Notes: generated by a model not told the origin, from the sequence alone. 64,000 bases of DNA from Flavobacterium sp. (GCA_029946065.1 JAQSDU010000007.1:186001-250000); one strand, 5' to 3'; counted from the stretch's first letter, positions 38,159-47,013 are shown. Numbers and translations are program-made.

Positions 38159-38174
38159 CTCGACTGGATTCAAA
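38159..38174. other. Candidate attL: 16-bp copy of the tRNA-Arg 3' end
   Basis: CTCGACTGGATTCAAA is identical to 48272-48287, the T-loop/T-stem/acceptor part of tRNA-Arg(ACG), in the same orientation. It would mark the left end of an element inserted at that tRNA. The bases to its left no longer match the acceptor stem, so the site is decayed or the match is partial. Confidence 0.5.
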
Positions 38175-38188
38175 TATAGCTGGAATTC

Positions 38189-38695
38189 CTAATCCGCATT
38201 GCCATTATCTGATAACCGTAGTAGCACTTCGTGTTTTTTTCTTCTGGAGGCTTCAAAGCATTCACCGGTAATCAATTGGATGATGCACGGATCGGTCTTA
38301 CTGTAAGAAACAATCGAATTGATATTAATTAACTGATTTCTGTTAATGCGTACAAATGAACCGGAAGCTCCGAAAAAGGCTTCAAAATCGGCCAGGGACT
38401 TAGTGCTGATATGCTTTTCTGCGTTGAGTATAAAAACCTTTCAATAACTGCCTTCAACTTCAATATCATTAATTTTTTTGCTTGTAATATTTTGACTTTA
38501 TCGCCCCAGTGAACGGGAATTTTATTTCGCTTCGACACAGCATCCAGATCATTTAATAAGTGTAATATCTGATGGCTGCTACTTTGCTTTTTCACGATCA
38601 TTTCAGTAGCTTTCCTTACTGTGCGTTCCAAATCGCCTACATCTACAGGCTTCAAAAGATAATCTAAAGCATTCGAAAGCTTAAGCAGGCAAGCG
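38189..38695 (-). pseudogene. Broken LytTR-family response regulator (C-terminal part)
   Basis: Reverse-strand reading gives the end of a receiver domain (SNALDYLLKPVDVGDLER), a linker, then WGDKVKILQAKK. There the frame breaks at a run of seven A (38472-38478). In the other frame it resumes as INDIEVEGSY, an in-frame TGA, then KVFILNAEKHISTKSLADF and the end of a LytTR DNA-binding domain (ASGSFVRINRNQLINI), to a stop at 38189. The first two thirds of the receiver are missing upstream of about 38695. A truncation, a frameshift and a stop together mean a dead gene unless sequencing is at fault. Confidence 0.8.
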
Positions 38696-38851
38696 AAAAT
38701 TGGGTTCCTGACTTACTGCGAACAGCGGGTTTTAAGCACTAAAATTGAAACTTATTTTGGAAAAAATCCTAAGATTGAAGGATTTGGTTATGTTTTGATG
38801 GCATTGCAAAATATTTCAGGTGAAAAAGATTTAATCGCAGTCATTGAATAA
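38663..38851 (+). pseudogene. C-terminal remnant of an unknown gene
   Basis: An open frame without a start codon ends at TAA 38849-38851. Its last 50 codons read like protein (GFLTYCEQRVLSTKIETYFG; IEGFGYVLMALQNISGEKD). It begins where the LytTR remnant ends, so two truncated genes are joined tail to head. Family not recognised. It may also be a chance frame. Confidence 0.35.
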
Positions 38852-38907
38852 TGAGTATAATCATTGTTGATTTGATTATTCAAATGTAACGGGTTTACTT
38901 AGGGATA

Positions 38908-38925
38908 AAACAACTTCGGTTGTTT
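38908..38925 (+). promoter_or_regulatory. cUUCGg tetraloop hairpin in the leader of the T9SS protein gene
   Basis: AAACAAC-TTCG-GTTGTTT forms a seven-pair stem closed by the very stable C(UUCG)G tetraloop, 23 bases before the start codon. It may stabilise the mRNA 5' end or tune translation. Confidence 0.45.
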
Positions 38926-38948
38926 AGACATTAATCAATTTTAACCGT

Positions 38949-40862
38949 ATGAAAAAACTATATCTTCTTATCCTTTTTCAACTTGTTTTCACCAATGCAT
39001 TTTCCCAAAAAGAAATCTGGGGATCAGCCATGTACGGTGGAGAGTATCACTATGGCTACATTTTTAAAACCGATTCAATTGGAGATAATCTTACTGTAAT
39101 GCACAGCTTCAACTGGGGCGACGGAGCGCTTCCCGGTGAATTGCTTTCAGTGTCAAACAATAAACTATATGGAATAACCTCATATGGCGGTCAGCATGCG
39201 GGAGGTATAGATACTGCAAGCGGGGGCACCTTTTTCGAATATGACATGAGTACCAGTAGTTATGCTGTCATCCAGCATCTGGGTCCCGGCAACACAGTTA
39301 TCCCGGGCGATACACCCTATGGAGAAGGCATGCGAACTTTATCTGAAGGTGCGCCCGGAATCATATATGGGGAACTTCGAGGATATTATGGAGGGAGCAG
39401 GTTCTTTACTTACAATATCAATACGGGCATCGCGGCGGTTGCGGCTAATATGCTTACGTTTCAGGGAGGATTCCAGAACCAGACTACCGGAATTCGTGCC
39501 AATAGTGCTTTTTACAAGCATACCGACGGATATCTTTACGCCACCAGTTATGTCAACTCAACTTGTCCAATAGCCCAGCCTAATTTCGGATGTATCTACA
39601 GGCTTGATCCTGCAAACAATACTATCAGCATGCGCTATCGTGGCGAATGCAGTATGACCGACAACGGCTATCTGTTCAGAGGAAATTTCGTTCCCTACAA
39701 CGGCGAGCTTTACAGTACGACGCTTCAGGGCGGCGGCCCTGTTTTTAAAGGTGTCATCTACAGCTTTAATCCTCAAACGAGTGTTTATACCAAACATTAC
39801 AGTTTTGAAGGCGGTGAACTGGGCGGCACTTCTTATTTTCTTACAAAAGCCAATAACGGCAAGTTTTATGGTATTGCCGACGGTGGTATTTCGGAGCCGA
39901 ATCTGCAGAGTGGTGGAGGTATCCTATATGAATTTGATCCCACAACAAATATTTTTACTAAAAAATATAATTTCTTATACGGCGATGGTTGGAATGGAAA
40001 TGTCGGCCCTTTTGCTTCATCCTTGATCAGCGGTCATAATGGCAAGCTTTACGGTGCTACCGATAACGGTATATTTGAATATAATCCTGCAACCAATGAA
40101 ATGCGTGCAGCCGGACGTTCAGACGTTAGCACCCAGAGTTTTAAGCTTACACTGACGAAAGTTTGCCGTAAGCCTTCCTATATTCCTTCAGTTGAAACGG
40201 TGAGGCAAAGCTGTGAAGGCAGTATTTTTGTGTTTGACCTGCAAAGTGAAAATGCGACTAATACCATATGGCTACACAATAATATTCCCGATACATCCAA
40301 AACTGGTACGATACTGGCTTTCGATGCCATCTCGCTTGCCGATGCCGGCAGTTGGAGCGCACAGCTCACAAATGAATGCGGCACAACAAACACGATAGCT
40401 TTCTATATCGCAGTACAACCAAAACCTGTGGTGATACAAAACGGTTCAAGCCTTATAACACTAAGCGATGCCACGAGTTATCAGTGGATATACTGTGATA
40501 GTAACCTTCCGATATCAAATGCAACTGGAGCAACATATTCACCGGAAGTTGATGGCAATTTTTCTGTAAATATCACCTCCAATAATTGCGCCTTAACATC
40601 TGACTGTTTTCTTTTTTCAACGCTCGGGCTGGGTGGAGTTAGCGATAACACCATAGTGGTTTACCCAAATCCTGCCGGCAATGAATTATTACTTAAGGGT
40701 ATCACAGGTATTATTTCCGGGGCAGTATATAATGTCACGGGACAACGGGTAATGGAAATCACATCTAATCGCTTAGATGTAGCAGGACTTCAAAGCGGCG
40801 TTTACTTTATAGGATTGATTGTTGACAATCAGACACGAATTGGAAAATTTGTGAAAAGGTAA
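38949..40862 (+). CDS. T9SS-secreted GloVer-repeat protein with C-terminal sorting domain
   Basis: A 637-residue exported protein. Signal peptide to FSQ (residue 19). Residues about 25-395 are tandem repeats with a G-x-L/F-Y-G-x-T-x-x-G-G core (KLYGITSYGG, KFYGIADGG, KLYGATDNG), the choice-of-anchor GloVer-type repeat, predicted beta-propeller-like. Residues about 410-555 hold Ig-like/PKD-type sequence. The last 75 residues (VVYPNPAGNELLLKG to GKFVKR) are a type A Por/T9SS sorting domain that routes the protein across the outer membrane to the surface. Likely an adhesin or surface structure; no catalytic motif seen. It sits in the candidate island. Confidence 0.88.
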   Translation: MKKLYLLILFQLVFTNAFSQKEIWGSAMYGGEYHYGYIFKTDSIGDNLTVMHSFNWGDGALPGELLSVSNNKLYGITSYGGQHAGGIDTASGGTFFEYDMSTSSYAVIQHLGPGNTVIPGDTPYGEGMRTLSEGAPGIIYGELRGYYGGSRFFTYNINTGIAAVAANMLTFQGGFQNQTTGIRANSAFYKHTDGYLYATSYVNSTCPIAQPNFGCIYRLDPANNTISMRYRGECSMTDNGYLFRGNFVPYNGELYSTTLQGGGPVFKGVIYSFNPQTSVYTKHYSFEGGELGGTSYFLTKANNGKFYGIADGGISEPNLQSGGGILYEFDPTTNIFTKKYNFLYGDGWNGNVGPFASSLISGHNGKLYGATDNGIFEYNPATNEMRAAGRSDVSTQSFKLTLTKVCRKPSYIPSVETVRQSCEGSIFVFDLQSENATNTIWLHNNIPDTSKTGTILAFDAISLADAGSWSAQLTNECGTTNTIAFYIAVQPKPVVIQNGSSLITLSDATSYQWIYCDSNLPISNATGATYSPEVDGNFSVNITSNNCALTSDCFLFSTLGLGGVSDNTIVVYPNPAGNELLLKGITGIISGAVYNVTGQRVMEITSNRLDVAGLQSGVYFIGLIVDNQTRIGKFVKR

Positions 40863-41204
40863 CAGATCTGCCCCGAGATTGATATTGACTTCAACCAAAT
40901 GCCTATTCGTTTTTAGCAAATTTTTAAAATAGAAGGAGTTAAAGTTCAAAAAAATAAATTGATGATTTTTTACTACAATTGTTATAATTACTATATTGTT
41001 ATAATTACTATATATTTGTTTGAATAGTTGTCATTAAACCCGATTCGAAAATTCGAATCCAAAATATCAAGACCTACCCGGTTCGATGCCCAGGAGGGGT
41101 TAAATTTTAAGCTAAGACACAAAAAATCAAACACTTACCGTTCGACATCCAGTCAATAGGGGAGCAGCATAACCCTGACAGAAATATCAGGATTTTTTAT
41201 TCCC
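40863..41204. other. Convergent intergenic gap with tandem repeat, palindrome and hairpin
   Basis: TTGTTATAATTACTATA is duplicated in tandem (40979-40995, 40996-41012). GATTCGAA-AA-TTCGAATC is a perfect inverted repeat (41042-41059). CCTGA(41174-41178)/TCAGG(41187-41191) followed by ATTTTTTAT reads as a weak plus-strand terminator, 310 bases beyond the nearest plus-strand gene end. A phrase GGTTCGATGCCC near 41079 resembles a tRNA T-arm but no cloverleaf forms. No ORF seen; an unannotated plus-strand transcript is possible. Confidence 0.6.
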
Positions 41205-41846
41205 TCAAGGCACGAAAATCTTATGCTTAATTGCATAAACCACCAACCCAATCCGGTTTTTGACCTCGAGCTTTTCAAAAAGTACGTCACGGTAACCGTC
41301 GATGGTCTTCGGGCTCAGGCACATCTTGTCGGCAATTTCGCGGTAAGTCATTTCGGTGCAGACCAATTTCATGAATTCGAGTTCGGTTTCCTTGAAATGG
41401 GCTTCGGTTTTTCCTTTTCCTGATACGGCATTCATCAAAATATCGGTGATGTTATGAGAATGATAGAAGCCTGTTTCCATAACTTTCTCCAACGCTTTTT
41501 CGAGCGTTTTCTTATCGACATCTTTCAGCAGGTAGCCTTTTGCGCCACAACGGAGCATTTTCAGGACCGTTTCCTCGTCTTCCTCGACAGTTAAGGCCAG
41601 AACCTTCACTTGTGGGTAGTTGTCGTTGATCCATTTCGTGGTTTCAATGCCGTTCATCACGGGCATATTGATATCCATCAGAACGATATCGGGAATGTTT
41701 TTCTGGAACTTGAATTTTTCGAGCAGTTCCAGCCCGTTTTTACATAAATAGGAAACCTCGAAATGCTCGAAATGATCCACAATGCCTGCTATAGCTTGCA
41801 AGAGCAGGGTGTGGTCTTCTACTATGACTACCGTATGACACTTCAT
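41205..41846 (-). CDS. LuxR/NarL-type response regulator
   Basis: A 213-residue regulator: receiver domain (about 4-120) with phospho-acceptor Asp58 in DIVLMDINMP and the Lys of GYLLKDVDKK near 109, then a LuxR HTH (about 145-205; TYREIADKMCLSPKTIDGYRD). Its first four bases overlap the histidine-kinase stop, so the two are translated together. Higher GC than the flanking chromosome by eye. Target genes unknown; the neighbouring surface-protein and protease genes in the island are candidates. Confidence 0.94.
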   Translation of the reverse strand: MKCHTVVIVEDHTLLLQAIAGIVDHFEHFEVSYLCKNGLELLEKFKFQKNIPDIVLMDINMPVMNGIETTKWINDNYPQVKVLALTVEEDEETVLKMLRCGAKGYLLKDVDKKTLEKALEKVMETGFYHSHNITDILMNAVSGKGKTEAHFKETELEFMKLVCTEMTYREIADKMCLSPKTIDGYRDVLFEKLEVKNRIGLVVYAIKHKIFVP

Positions 41847-42604
41847 GGCTTACAGATATGGACAATCGTGAGGGTCGTGCCTTTGTTGATCCCCGATTCT
41901 ATATTGATTTCGGCATTGATCAGGTTTCCCCGTTTTTTCATGTTAGAAAGGCCAATCCCGTTCTTTGTTTTTTGGCCGGCACTAAAACCAATGCCGTTGT
42001 CGCGGGTGATGATGATGAGTTTTTCCGGGGCATAATTCAGGGAAACATCCAGTTCCGTCGCTTTTGAATGCTTGATGGTGTTGGCAAAAAATTCCTGTAA
42101 TATCCTGAAAATTACGATCTCGGATTTTGCATCCAGATCCTGTGGTATGCCTTTTATACTCAGGCTGGCGCTGATATAATTCAACCGGTTGAATCGGTCG
42201 GTTTCGAGTTGGATTGCTTCCAAGAGTTTCACATTGCTGATGAAATCCGGGTTGATGATCTTCGAGAGCGCCCTGATTTCGGTCAGGCTTTTGCCAAGGG
42301 TCTGGGTAACCTCATGGATATTTTCCGGATGTTCCACTACACTCTGTAGCTGGATCTTGGCCAGAGTGAGCAATTGCCCGATATTGTCATGCAGTTCCCA
42401 GCTGATGTTACGCAGGGTCTGCTCGCGGATCTCGATTTGGGATTCAGCGATTTCCTGTTCGAAATGCTTTTCGGCTTCAATTTGATGCAGCAAAAGTGCG
42501 TTTTTCTTTTTCTGGAAAACAATGAACAAGAATACGACTATGGCACATAGTCCCACCAAGCCAATAACGGCAAAAATCATGCCTTCTGTTGCTTCCCGCT
42601 CCAT
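41843..42604 (-). CDS. Sensor histidine kinase, HisKA_3 (NarX/DesK-like) type
   Basis: A 253-residue kinase with one N-terminal membrane helix (about 9-30), a short coiled coil, then the HisKA_3 dimerisation helix with His72 in SWELHDNIGQLL and a HATPase domain (NTIKHSKATELDVSL; RDNGIGFSAG; GIGLSNMKKR). It has no periplasmic sensor domain, so sensing probably comes from the upstream membrane protein, whose 3' end it overlaps by 28 bases. Partner regulator follows directly. Confidence 0.93.
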   Translation of the reverse strand: MEREATEGMIFAVIGLVGLCAIVVFLFIVFQKKKNALLLHQIEAEKHFEQEIAESQIEIREQTLRNISWELHDNIGQLLTLAKIQLQSVVEHPENIHEVTQTLGKSLTEIRALSKIINPDFISNVKLLEAIQLETDRFNRLNYISASLSIKGIPQDLDAKSEIVIFRILQEFFANTIKHSKATELDVSLNYAPEKLIIITRDNGIGFSAGQKTKNGIGLSNMKKRGNLINAEINIESGINKGTTLTIVHICKP

Positions 42605-43239
42605 ATGAATCCGGCTATTAGTATGAGGTTAATGGTAAATACCAAAAAATAATTCAAAAAATAAATATACGGAATTGTAGGGGAATTCACGTAATATTTC
42701 CGCACTACATAAAACGGTATGCTCGGTACGAAATAAACCAACAGCGCCACGCTGATCCAGAATAAAAGCAATTTATTGATGAAGATGATCTTATGCGACT
42801 CCAGGATTTCCGAAAAGTACAAGCTAACGCTGATTACGATAAAAATGGCCCCGATGATAAACGGGATCACGTTGTAATCCTGCCGAAAATCCTCATAAAA
42901 GCCATTCCCGATGACCGCGCCCAGATAAAGGCAAAGAAAAACGGCAATAATTTTCCGGTTGCGGCTGCTTTCAATGGCATTCCTATACATCATAAAAACA
43001 ATACTGAAACGCACGATCTGGTAAATGTTATATAGCACAACGTTACTCGACTTATCAACATATTCCAGATACAAAACAGCACAATAATCATTGAGGACCG
43101 TATACCACAGCAACGCCTGAAAATATATCAGGAACGTATTCTTGTATTTGTAATAATAAAGGGTTCCTATGAGGGCCGTCATCACCTGCAAAAAAGTAAT
43201 TAGGATCTTGAAATGCTCGATTGAAAAACTTTTTTGCAT
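42577..43239 (-). CDS. Seven-helix-type membrane protein upstream of the kinase, candidate sensor
   Basis: A 220-residue protein with about seven hydrophobic segments and short loops; no family recognised. It lies between a lipoprotein gene (eight bases upstream) and the histidine-kinase gene (28-base overlap), so it is probably made in fixed ratio with the kinase. Because the kinase lacks an input domain, this protein may supply it. Inference from context only. Confidence 0.75.
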   Translation of the reverse strand: MQKSFSIEHFKILITFLQVMTALIGTLYYYKYKNTFLIYFQALLWYTVLNDYCAVLYLEYVDKSSNVVLYNIYQIVRFSIVFMMYRNAIESSRNRKIIAVFLCLYLGAVIGNGFYEDFRQDYNVIPFIIGAIFIVISVSLYFSEILESHKIIFINKLLLFWISVALLVYFVPSIPFYVVRKYYVNSPTIPYIYFLNYFLVFTINLILIAGFIWSGKQQKA

Positions 43240-43247
43240 CGTATCGC

Positions 43248-43898
43248 TTATTGTTTGGGTGGCGGAACCATTTGCATATCGTTCAGAATCAGGCTGGTAA
43301 GCGGACGGATTGTTGTCGCATCGAATTCTTTTGCCTCATCGCCAGTCCTGGAATGTAGGCTGATGTTCCTGTTGTCGGTCGGAAGTAGCAATCCTTCGAT
43401 GATTTCGAAATCCCCTACTAGAGGATCGGTTCCGCTTGGCCTTATACCGAAAGGAAGATTTTCCAGTAACGGATATATATTGGAATTTTCCCCGGAAGGA
43501 ACCGGTATAGTCGGTACGATGAACAGCGTCTCACGGTCAGGGTACTTAATCTGTTTTCCCGCTACTGTACGGTAGGTATTGCTGTTGGGATAGGCCGCAA
43601 AATAAACCCTGATGCCAGAAATCTCCTTGTCGTTCAGGTCCTTTACGCGCTCTAGCAACGCTACATATTTTTTCAGCGTATCCAGACTTACCCAGGTAAA
43701 TTCAGTGGCCTGATAATCGGGGCGGTCCTTTTCGATTCTGGGCGCGACCCTGGTTTTGTATTCCGTATGCATTTCAAGGGCCTGCGCAACGGGTATCACC
43801 TGCGCAGGAATTCCCGAAAATTCCGTACAATAAGACGGTTTGCAGGAATTCAAGGATAATAGCAGCAAGGCTGCAACCGATAGATAAAGTGTTTTCAT
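43248..43898 (-). CDS. Lipoprotein, first gene of the two-component operon
   Basis: 216 residues with start at 43898, which gives a signal ending in lipobox LNSC; the frame runs 18 codons further without purpose. The mature part is soluble, Pro- and charge-rich, without a known domain (IRVYFAAYPNSNTYRTVAGKQ sits near the middle, split here at 20). It may feed an envelope signal to the membrane protein and kinase below it. Confidence 0.8.
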   Translation of the reverse strand: MKTLYLSVAALLLLSLNSCKPSYCTEFSGIPAQVIPVAQALEMHTEYKTRVAPRIEKDRPDYQATEFTWVSLDTLKKYVALLERVKDLNDKEISGIRVYFAAYPNSNTYRTVAGKQIKYPDRETLFIVPTIPVPSGENSNIYPLLENLPFGIRPSGTDPLVGDFEIIEGLLLPTDNRNISLHSRTGDEAKEFDATTIRPLTSLILNDMQMVPPPKQ

Positions 43899-44113
43899 AA
43901 TGATTTTGCTTAATTGGGTTCTTCGCAAATGTATAGGCAATAATTCCGGCAACCTACAGGAAAAACACCCTTTTTAATTCCGTGCTTTTCGGGGGCGAAA
44001 AAGCGTGTTTTCGATGTAATACATTCATTTACAACACTCCAAATTTGTAAAATCAAAATGAAACGGCAGCAGGAGCGGTCGTAATCAAAGATACACAAAG
44101 TAACGCAACAGGG

Positions 44114-44140
44114 AAGCCGAAAACTGAATAGAGTAGGCAA
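44114..44140 (+). promoter_or_regulatory. Shared upstream motif, copy 1
   Basis: AAGCCGAAAA, seven to eight variable bases, AGAGTAGGCAA, ending 19 bases before the ATG at 44160. The same motif recurs at 44899-44927, 18 bases before the M43 protease start. Conserved sequence at conserved distance suggests a common regulator or 5' UTR signal. Confidence 0.6.
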
Positions 44141-44159
44141 AAAATAAAACAGCATTATC

Positions 44160-44450
44160 ATGGAAACTAAAAACAAGAAGCATTTCTTCATTTCACTGGA
44201 AGGCGTAGATCTTTCCGATGAGCAACTGAAAAGGATTGACAAGGGCATCCAGCAGGTCGTCTTGTCGGAAATCTCGAAAATTGACAATTCTAGGGAGTTC
44301 ATCGTGAATCAACAACTCAACAAGATCGTCCTGAAACCGGGTAAGTGGCCTTTCCCATGGGGTATCATCATCCGTAACCCGAACATTCCTTTTCAGGACC
44401 ACATCAAAGACCTGAGTGAGCAAATCTCCAAAGAGCTGCTGCTCAAATAG
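44160..44450 (+). CDS. Small protein paired with a cysteine-rich protein, unknown
   Basis: A 96-residue soluble protein (METKNKKHFFISLEGVDLS...). Its helical core reads LSDEQLKRIDKGIQQVVLSE, followed by a basic strand-rich part and KWPFPWGIIIRNP. No signal peptide, no known domain that I can name. It is nine bases ahead of the cysteine-rich gene on the same strand, so the two should be made together. The M43 protease with the same upstream motif is next. GC-rich relative to the window. Confidence 0.75.
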   Translation: METKNKKHFFISLEGVDLSDEQLKRIDKGIQQVVLSEISKIDNSREFIVNQQLNKIVLKPGKWPFPWGIIIRNPNIPFQDHIKDLSEQISKELLLK

Positions 44451-44459
44451 CAAAAGGAC

Positions 44460-44867
44460 ATGTCTTTGAAAAAGAAATCCGAAGACAAGCTCTGTCCCAG
44501 TTACACATGTAAGACTGGGGCAAAGCTCTTTGGGATCGTCGGTAAGGTCGGGACCGTTTCCTACCTTGAAACGCCTATAACCGTAACAGAAACCTTTGTA
44601 AAGGAAGTATCCGGAGATGTTCCGCCCGAGCAACGGTTTCGCTTTTCGGGAAAATGCATCGAAGGCGGCTGCGGCCAATGGGATGCCGACAGCTCCAGAT
44701 GTACTCTGGCGAAAAAAGTCATAGAAACCATCGGGCAGAGCCATAAGGAACTTCCCAATTGTGCCATTCGGGGCAAATGCAGGTGGTATGCTCAAGACGG
44801 CGAAAAAGCCTGTTTTTCCTGCAATGAAGTCTTACGAAATATGGAAGAACATTTTTTCATTGCGTGA
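44460..44867 (+). CDS. Cysteine-rich protein, possible metal or Fe-S binder
   Basis: 135 residues with nine Cys: C12-x4-C17, then C66-x4-C71-x9-C81, then C101-x5-C107-x10-C118-x2-C121. The C-terminal motif CAIRGKCRWYAQDGEKACFSC looks like a conserved cluster-binding or zinc module, here split as C101-C107 and C118-C121. No signal peptide, so cytoplasmic. Function unknown. Co-transcribed with the 96-residue protein. Confidence 0.75.
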   Translation: MSLKKKSEDKLCPSYTCKTGAKLFGIVGKVGTVSYLETPITVTETFVKEVSGDVPPEQRFRFSGKCIEGGCGQWDADSSRCTLAKKVIETIGQSHKELPNCAIRGKCRWYAQDGEKACFSCNEVLRNMEEHFFIA

Positions 44868-44898
44868 AACCCTTCATTATAAAAACAAAATATCGGAA

Positions 44899-44927
44899 CA
44901 AGCCGAAAATCCATAAAAGAGTAGGCA
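44899..44927 (+). promoter_or_regulatory. Shared upstream motif, copy 2
   Basis: Second copy of AAGCCGAAAA-N8-AGAGTAGGCAA, 18 bases before the M43 protease start. See copy 1 at 44114. Confidence 0.6.
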
Positions 44928-44945
44928 ACCAAATACAAATATATC

Positions 44946-46937
44946 ATGAAAAAAATAACCATAATTTTAGTGGCCATTGCATTGGTTTATTCCTGCAAGC
45001 CGACACAGAAAATATTGTTTGACTGCGGCACGGCCGAGAATTATAGCAAAAGGCTCGAGGCAGACCCCGCATTCAGGAACGCCGAAAACGAACTGGAAAA
45101 GAAAATTTCCACTTATATGGCTAACCTGCGCAAAAATCCGAATAGCTTCCAGTCTACAACGATCACGATTCCCGTGGTAGTGCATGTGGTGTATAAAAAT
45201 GCGACGGAGAACGTCTCTCTGGCCCAGATCAACAGCCAGATCACCGCGCTTAACGAAAGCTACAGGCGTACCAATGCGGATCTCTCCAGCAGCCCTTCCG
45301 TTTTCACGACCCTTGCGGCGGATGCGAACATTGAATTCGCGCTGGCCCAAAGGGATCCTAACTGTAACCCGACCGATGGGATCATCCGCCGGGAAACCAC
45401 GCAGATCAATTTCGACAATGACGATATGAGCTCTAGCCCAACTGTTCGGAATCCGGTAAAATTCACTTCTTCCGGGGGTGATGATGCCTGGCCGAGCGAC
45501 CGCTACCTGAATATCTGGGTCTGCGACCTTGCAGGCGGACTGGTCGGGTATGCGTCTTTCCCTTCTGATCTGGCAACACGACCGACTGAAGACGGAGTCG
45601 TAATGGATTTTAGGGGCTTCGGCACTACCGGTACGGCTACGGCTCCGTTAAACTTGGGGCGCGTTTGTGGGCATGAGGTCGGCCACTGGCTGAACTTAAG
45701 GCATATCTGGGGCGACGATTCAGCTTGCGTTCAAAGCGATTTCGTGGCCGACACACCTAACCAGGGACCGAATAATTCGGGTTATCCAGCCTTTCCGCAC
45801 GTGAGCTGTTCCAATGGCCCTAACGGTGATATGTTCTGCGATCAGATGGATTATACCGATGATGCCTGCCGTACGATGTTCACGATCGGGCAATCGGACC
45901 GGATGGCTGCGACGCTTTACACGGTAAGGTCTTCGATCGCGAGCTCTTCCGGGGCAATTCCGCCGCCGCCGCCAGGTACTTCCGACGTGTTTTCAAAAGA
46001 TACCGGGAATGATGTCGGGAACGAGCCCAACAACGAATCGACGATCTTATATGCCAGCGATGATATCTGGATCCGTAATACCAACGACGGCTTTACCAAT
46101 CAGGAACACCAGAGACCAAACGGCGGACAAGTCAATTATGTCTATGTAAGGGTGCGTAATAAAGGTTGTAACACTTCGGCTTCGGCCAACGTAAAACTTT
46201 ATTGGGCTAGCGCCTCCACTGGGTTATCATGGCCGACGCCTTGGGACGGCAGTATAACCGCTCCGGCAGTAATGGGCGGTACGCTCGGAACGCAACCAAC
46301 CGGGGCCATCACCGGCAATGGCTTTAAGATACTGGAATTTACCTGGACTGCACCCGATCCGAGCGATTATGCATCACTGGGCGGCGACATGCACCATTTC
46401 TGTCTGCTCTCGCGGATTGAAACTAGCAATACCTTTCCCTTTGGGATGACAGCACCCGAGACAAGTGCACTCGGTGATAACGTCAAAAACAACAACAAGA
46501 TCGTCTGGAAAAACGTTTCAGTGATCGATACCGACGGACCCGGAATGTTTACCAATGTGTTGGTTGCCAACTATTCAAAAATGAGTGAGCGCTACAACAT
46601 TGTGATCAAGCCTTTGGAAAAGCAAAAAAACGACGGGATCACGATTTACATCAACCAGAAGAGCACTTTACTGGCGCTGGCCAAAAGGCAAAATGTCAGG
46701 ATGGTCGGGATTAAAAACCAGGAAGGGCATTTCCTGGTGGAAGGCAAAACTGCCCAGATCAATGGGGTTGAGCTGAAACCCGGCGGTATATTTTCACTCG
46801 GATTCGACATTTCGCTCAATAAAAGAAAACAAGGGTTTAAGCGGGAAGTACATGAATTTTTGGTAGAGCAATATACGGAAAATGGCGTGCTGGTAGGCGG
46901 GCAGGTTATGAAGATTAAAGTTAGTAATGGGGATTAG
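44946..46937 (+). CDS. M43-family zinc metalloprotease lipoprotein
   Basis: 663 residues. Lipoprotein signal ending in VYSC (residue 16). Pro-region to about 60, then a metzincin domain with HEVGHWLNLRH at 243-253 (three zinc His; the usual Gly of HExxHxxGxxH is Asn250) and the Met-turn QMDYTDD near 300. A linker with a Pro run (340s) leads to a beta-rich module (about 350-530; NYVYVRVRNKGC, KLYWASAS, DMHHFCLLSRIE) of CARDB-like character and a final beta domain. Surface- or periplasm-anchored pappalysin-type protease. Paired with the two small genes upstream through a shared leader motif. Confidence 0.9.
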   Translation: MKKITIILVAIALVYSCKPTQKILFDCGTAENYSKRLEADPAFRNAENELEKKISTYMANLRKNPNSFQSTTITIPVVVHVVYKNATENVSLAQINSQITALNESYRRTNADLSSSPSVFTTLAADANIEFALAQRDPNCNPTDGIIRRETTQINFDNDDMSSSPTVRNPVKFTSSGGDDAWPSDRYLNIWVCDLAGGLVGYASFPSDLATRPTEDGVVMDFRGFGTTGTATAPLNLGRVCGHEVGHWLNLRHIWGDDSACVQSDFVADTPNQGPNNSGYPAFPHVSCSNGPNGDMFCDQMDYTDDACRTMFTIGQSDRMAATLYTVRSSIASSSGAIPPPPPGTSDVFSKDTGNDVGNEPNNESTILYASDDIWIRNTNDGFTNQEHQRPNGGQVNYVYVRVRNKGCNTSASANVKLYWASASTGLSWPTPWDGSITAPAVMGGTLGTQPTGAITGNGFKILEFTWTAPDPSDYASLGGDMHHFCLLSRIETSNTFPFGMTAPETSALGDNVKNNNKIVWKNVSVIDTDGPGMFTNVLVANYSKMSERYNIVIKPLEKQKNDGITIYINQKSTLLALAKRQNVRMVGIKNQEGHFLVEGKTAQINGVELKPGGIFSLGFDISLNKRKQGFKREVHEFLVEQYTENGVLVGGQVMKIKVSNGD

Positions 46938-46956
46938 TGGTTTTTGAGGAGTGTGT

Positions 46957-46984
46957 AAGGCCATCGTTCCTGATGGCCTTTTTT
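46957..46984 (+). terminator. Terminator after the M43 protease gene
   Basis: AAGGCCATC (46957-46965), six-base loop, GATGGCCTT (46972-46980), then TTTT. 20 bases after the stop. Confidence 0.9.
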
Positions 46985-47013
46985 AAGATAGTGCATGGAA
47001 GTTTATAGGGGTA

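Noticed and set aside
41070..41105. tRNA-like T-arm phrase (GGTTCGATGCCC)
   Set aside because: No anticodon arm or acceptor stem can be built around it.
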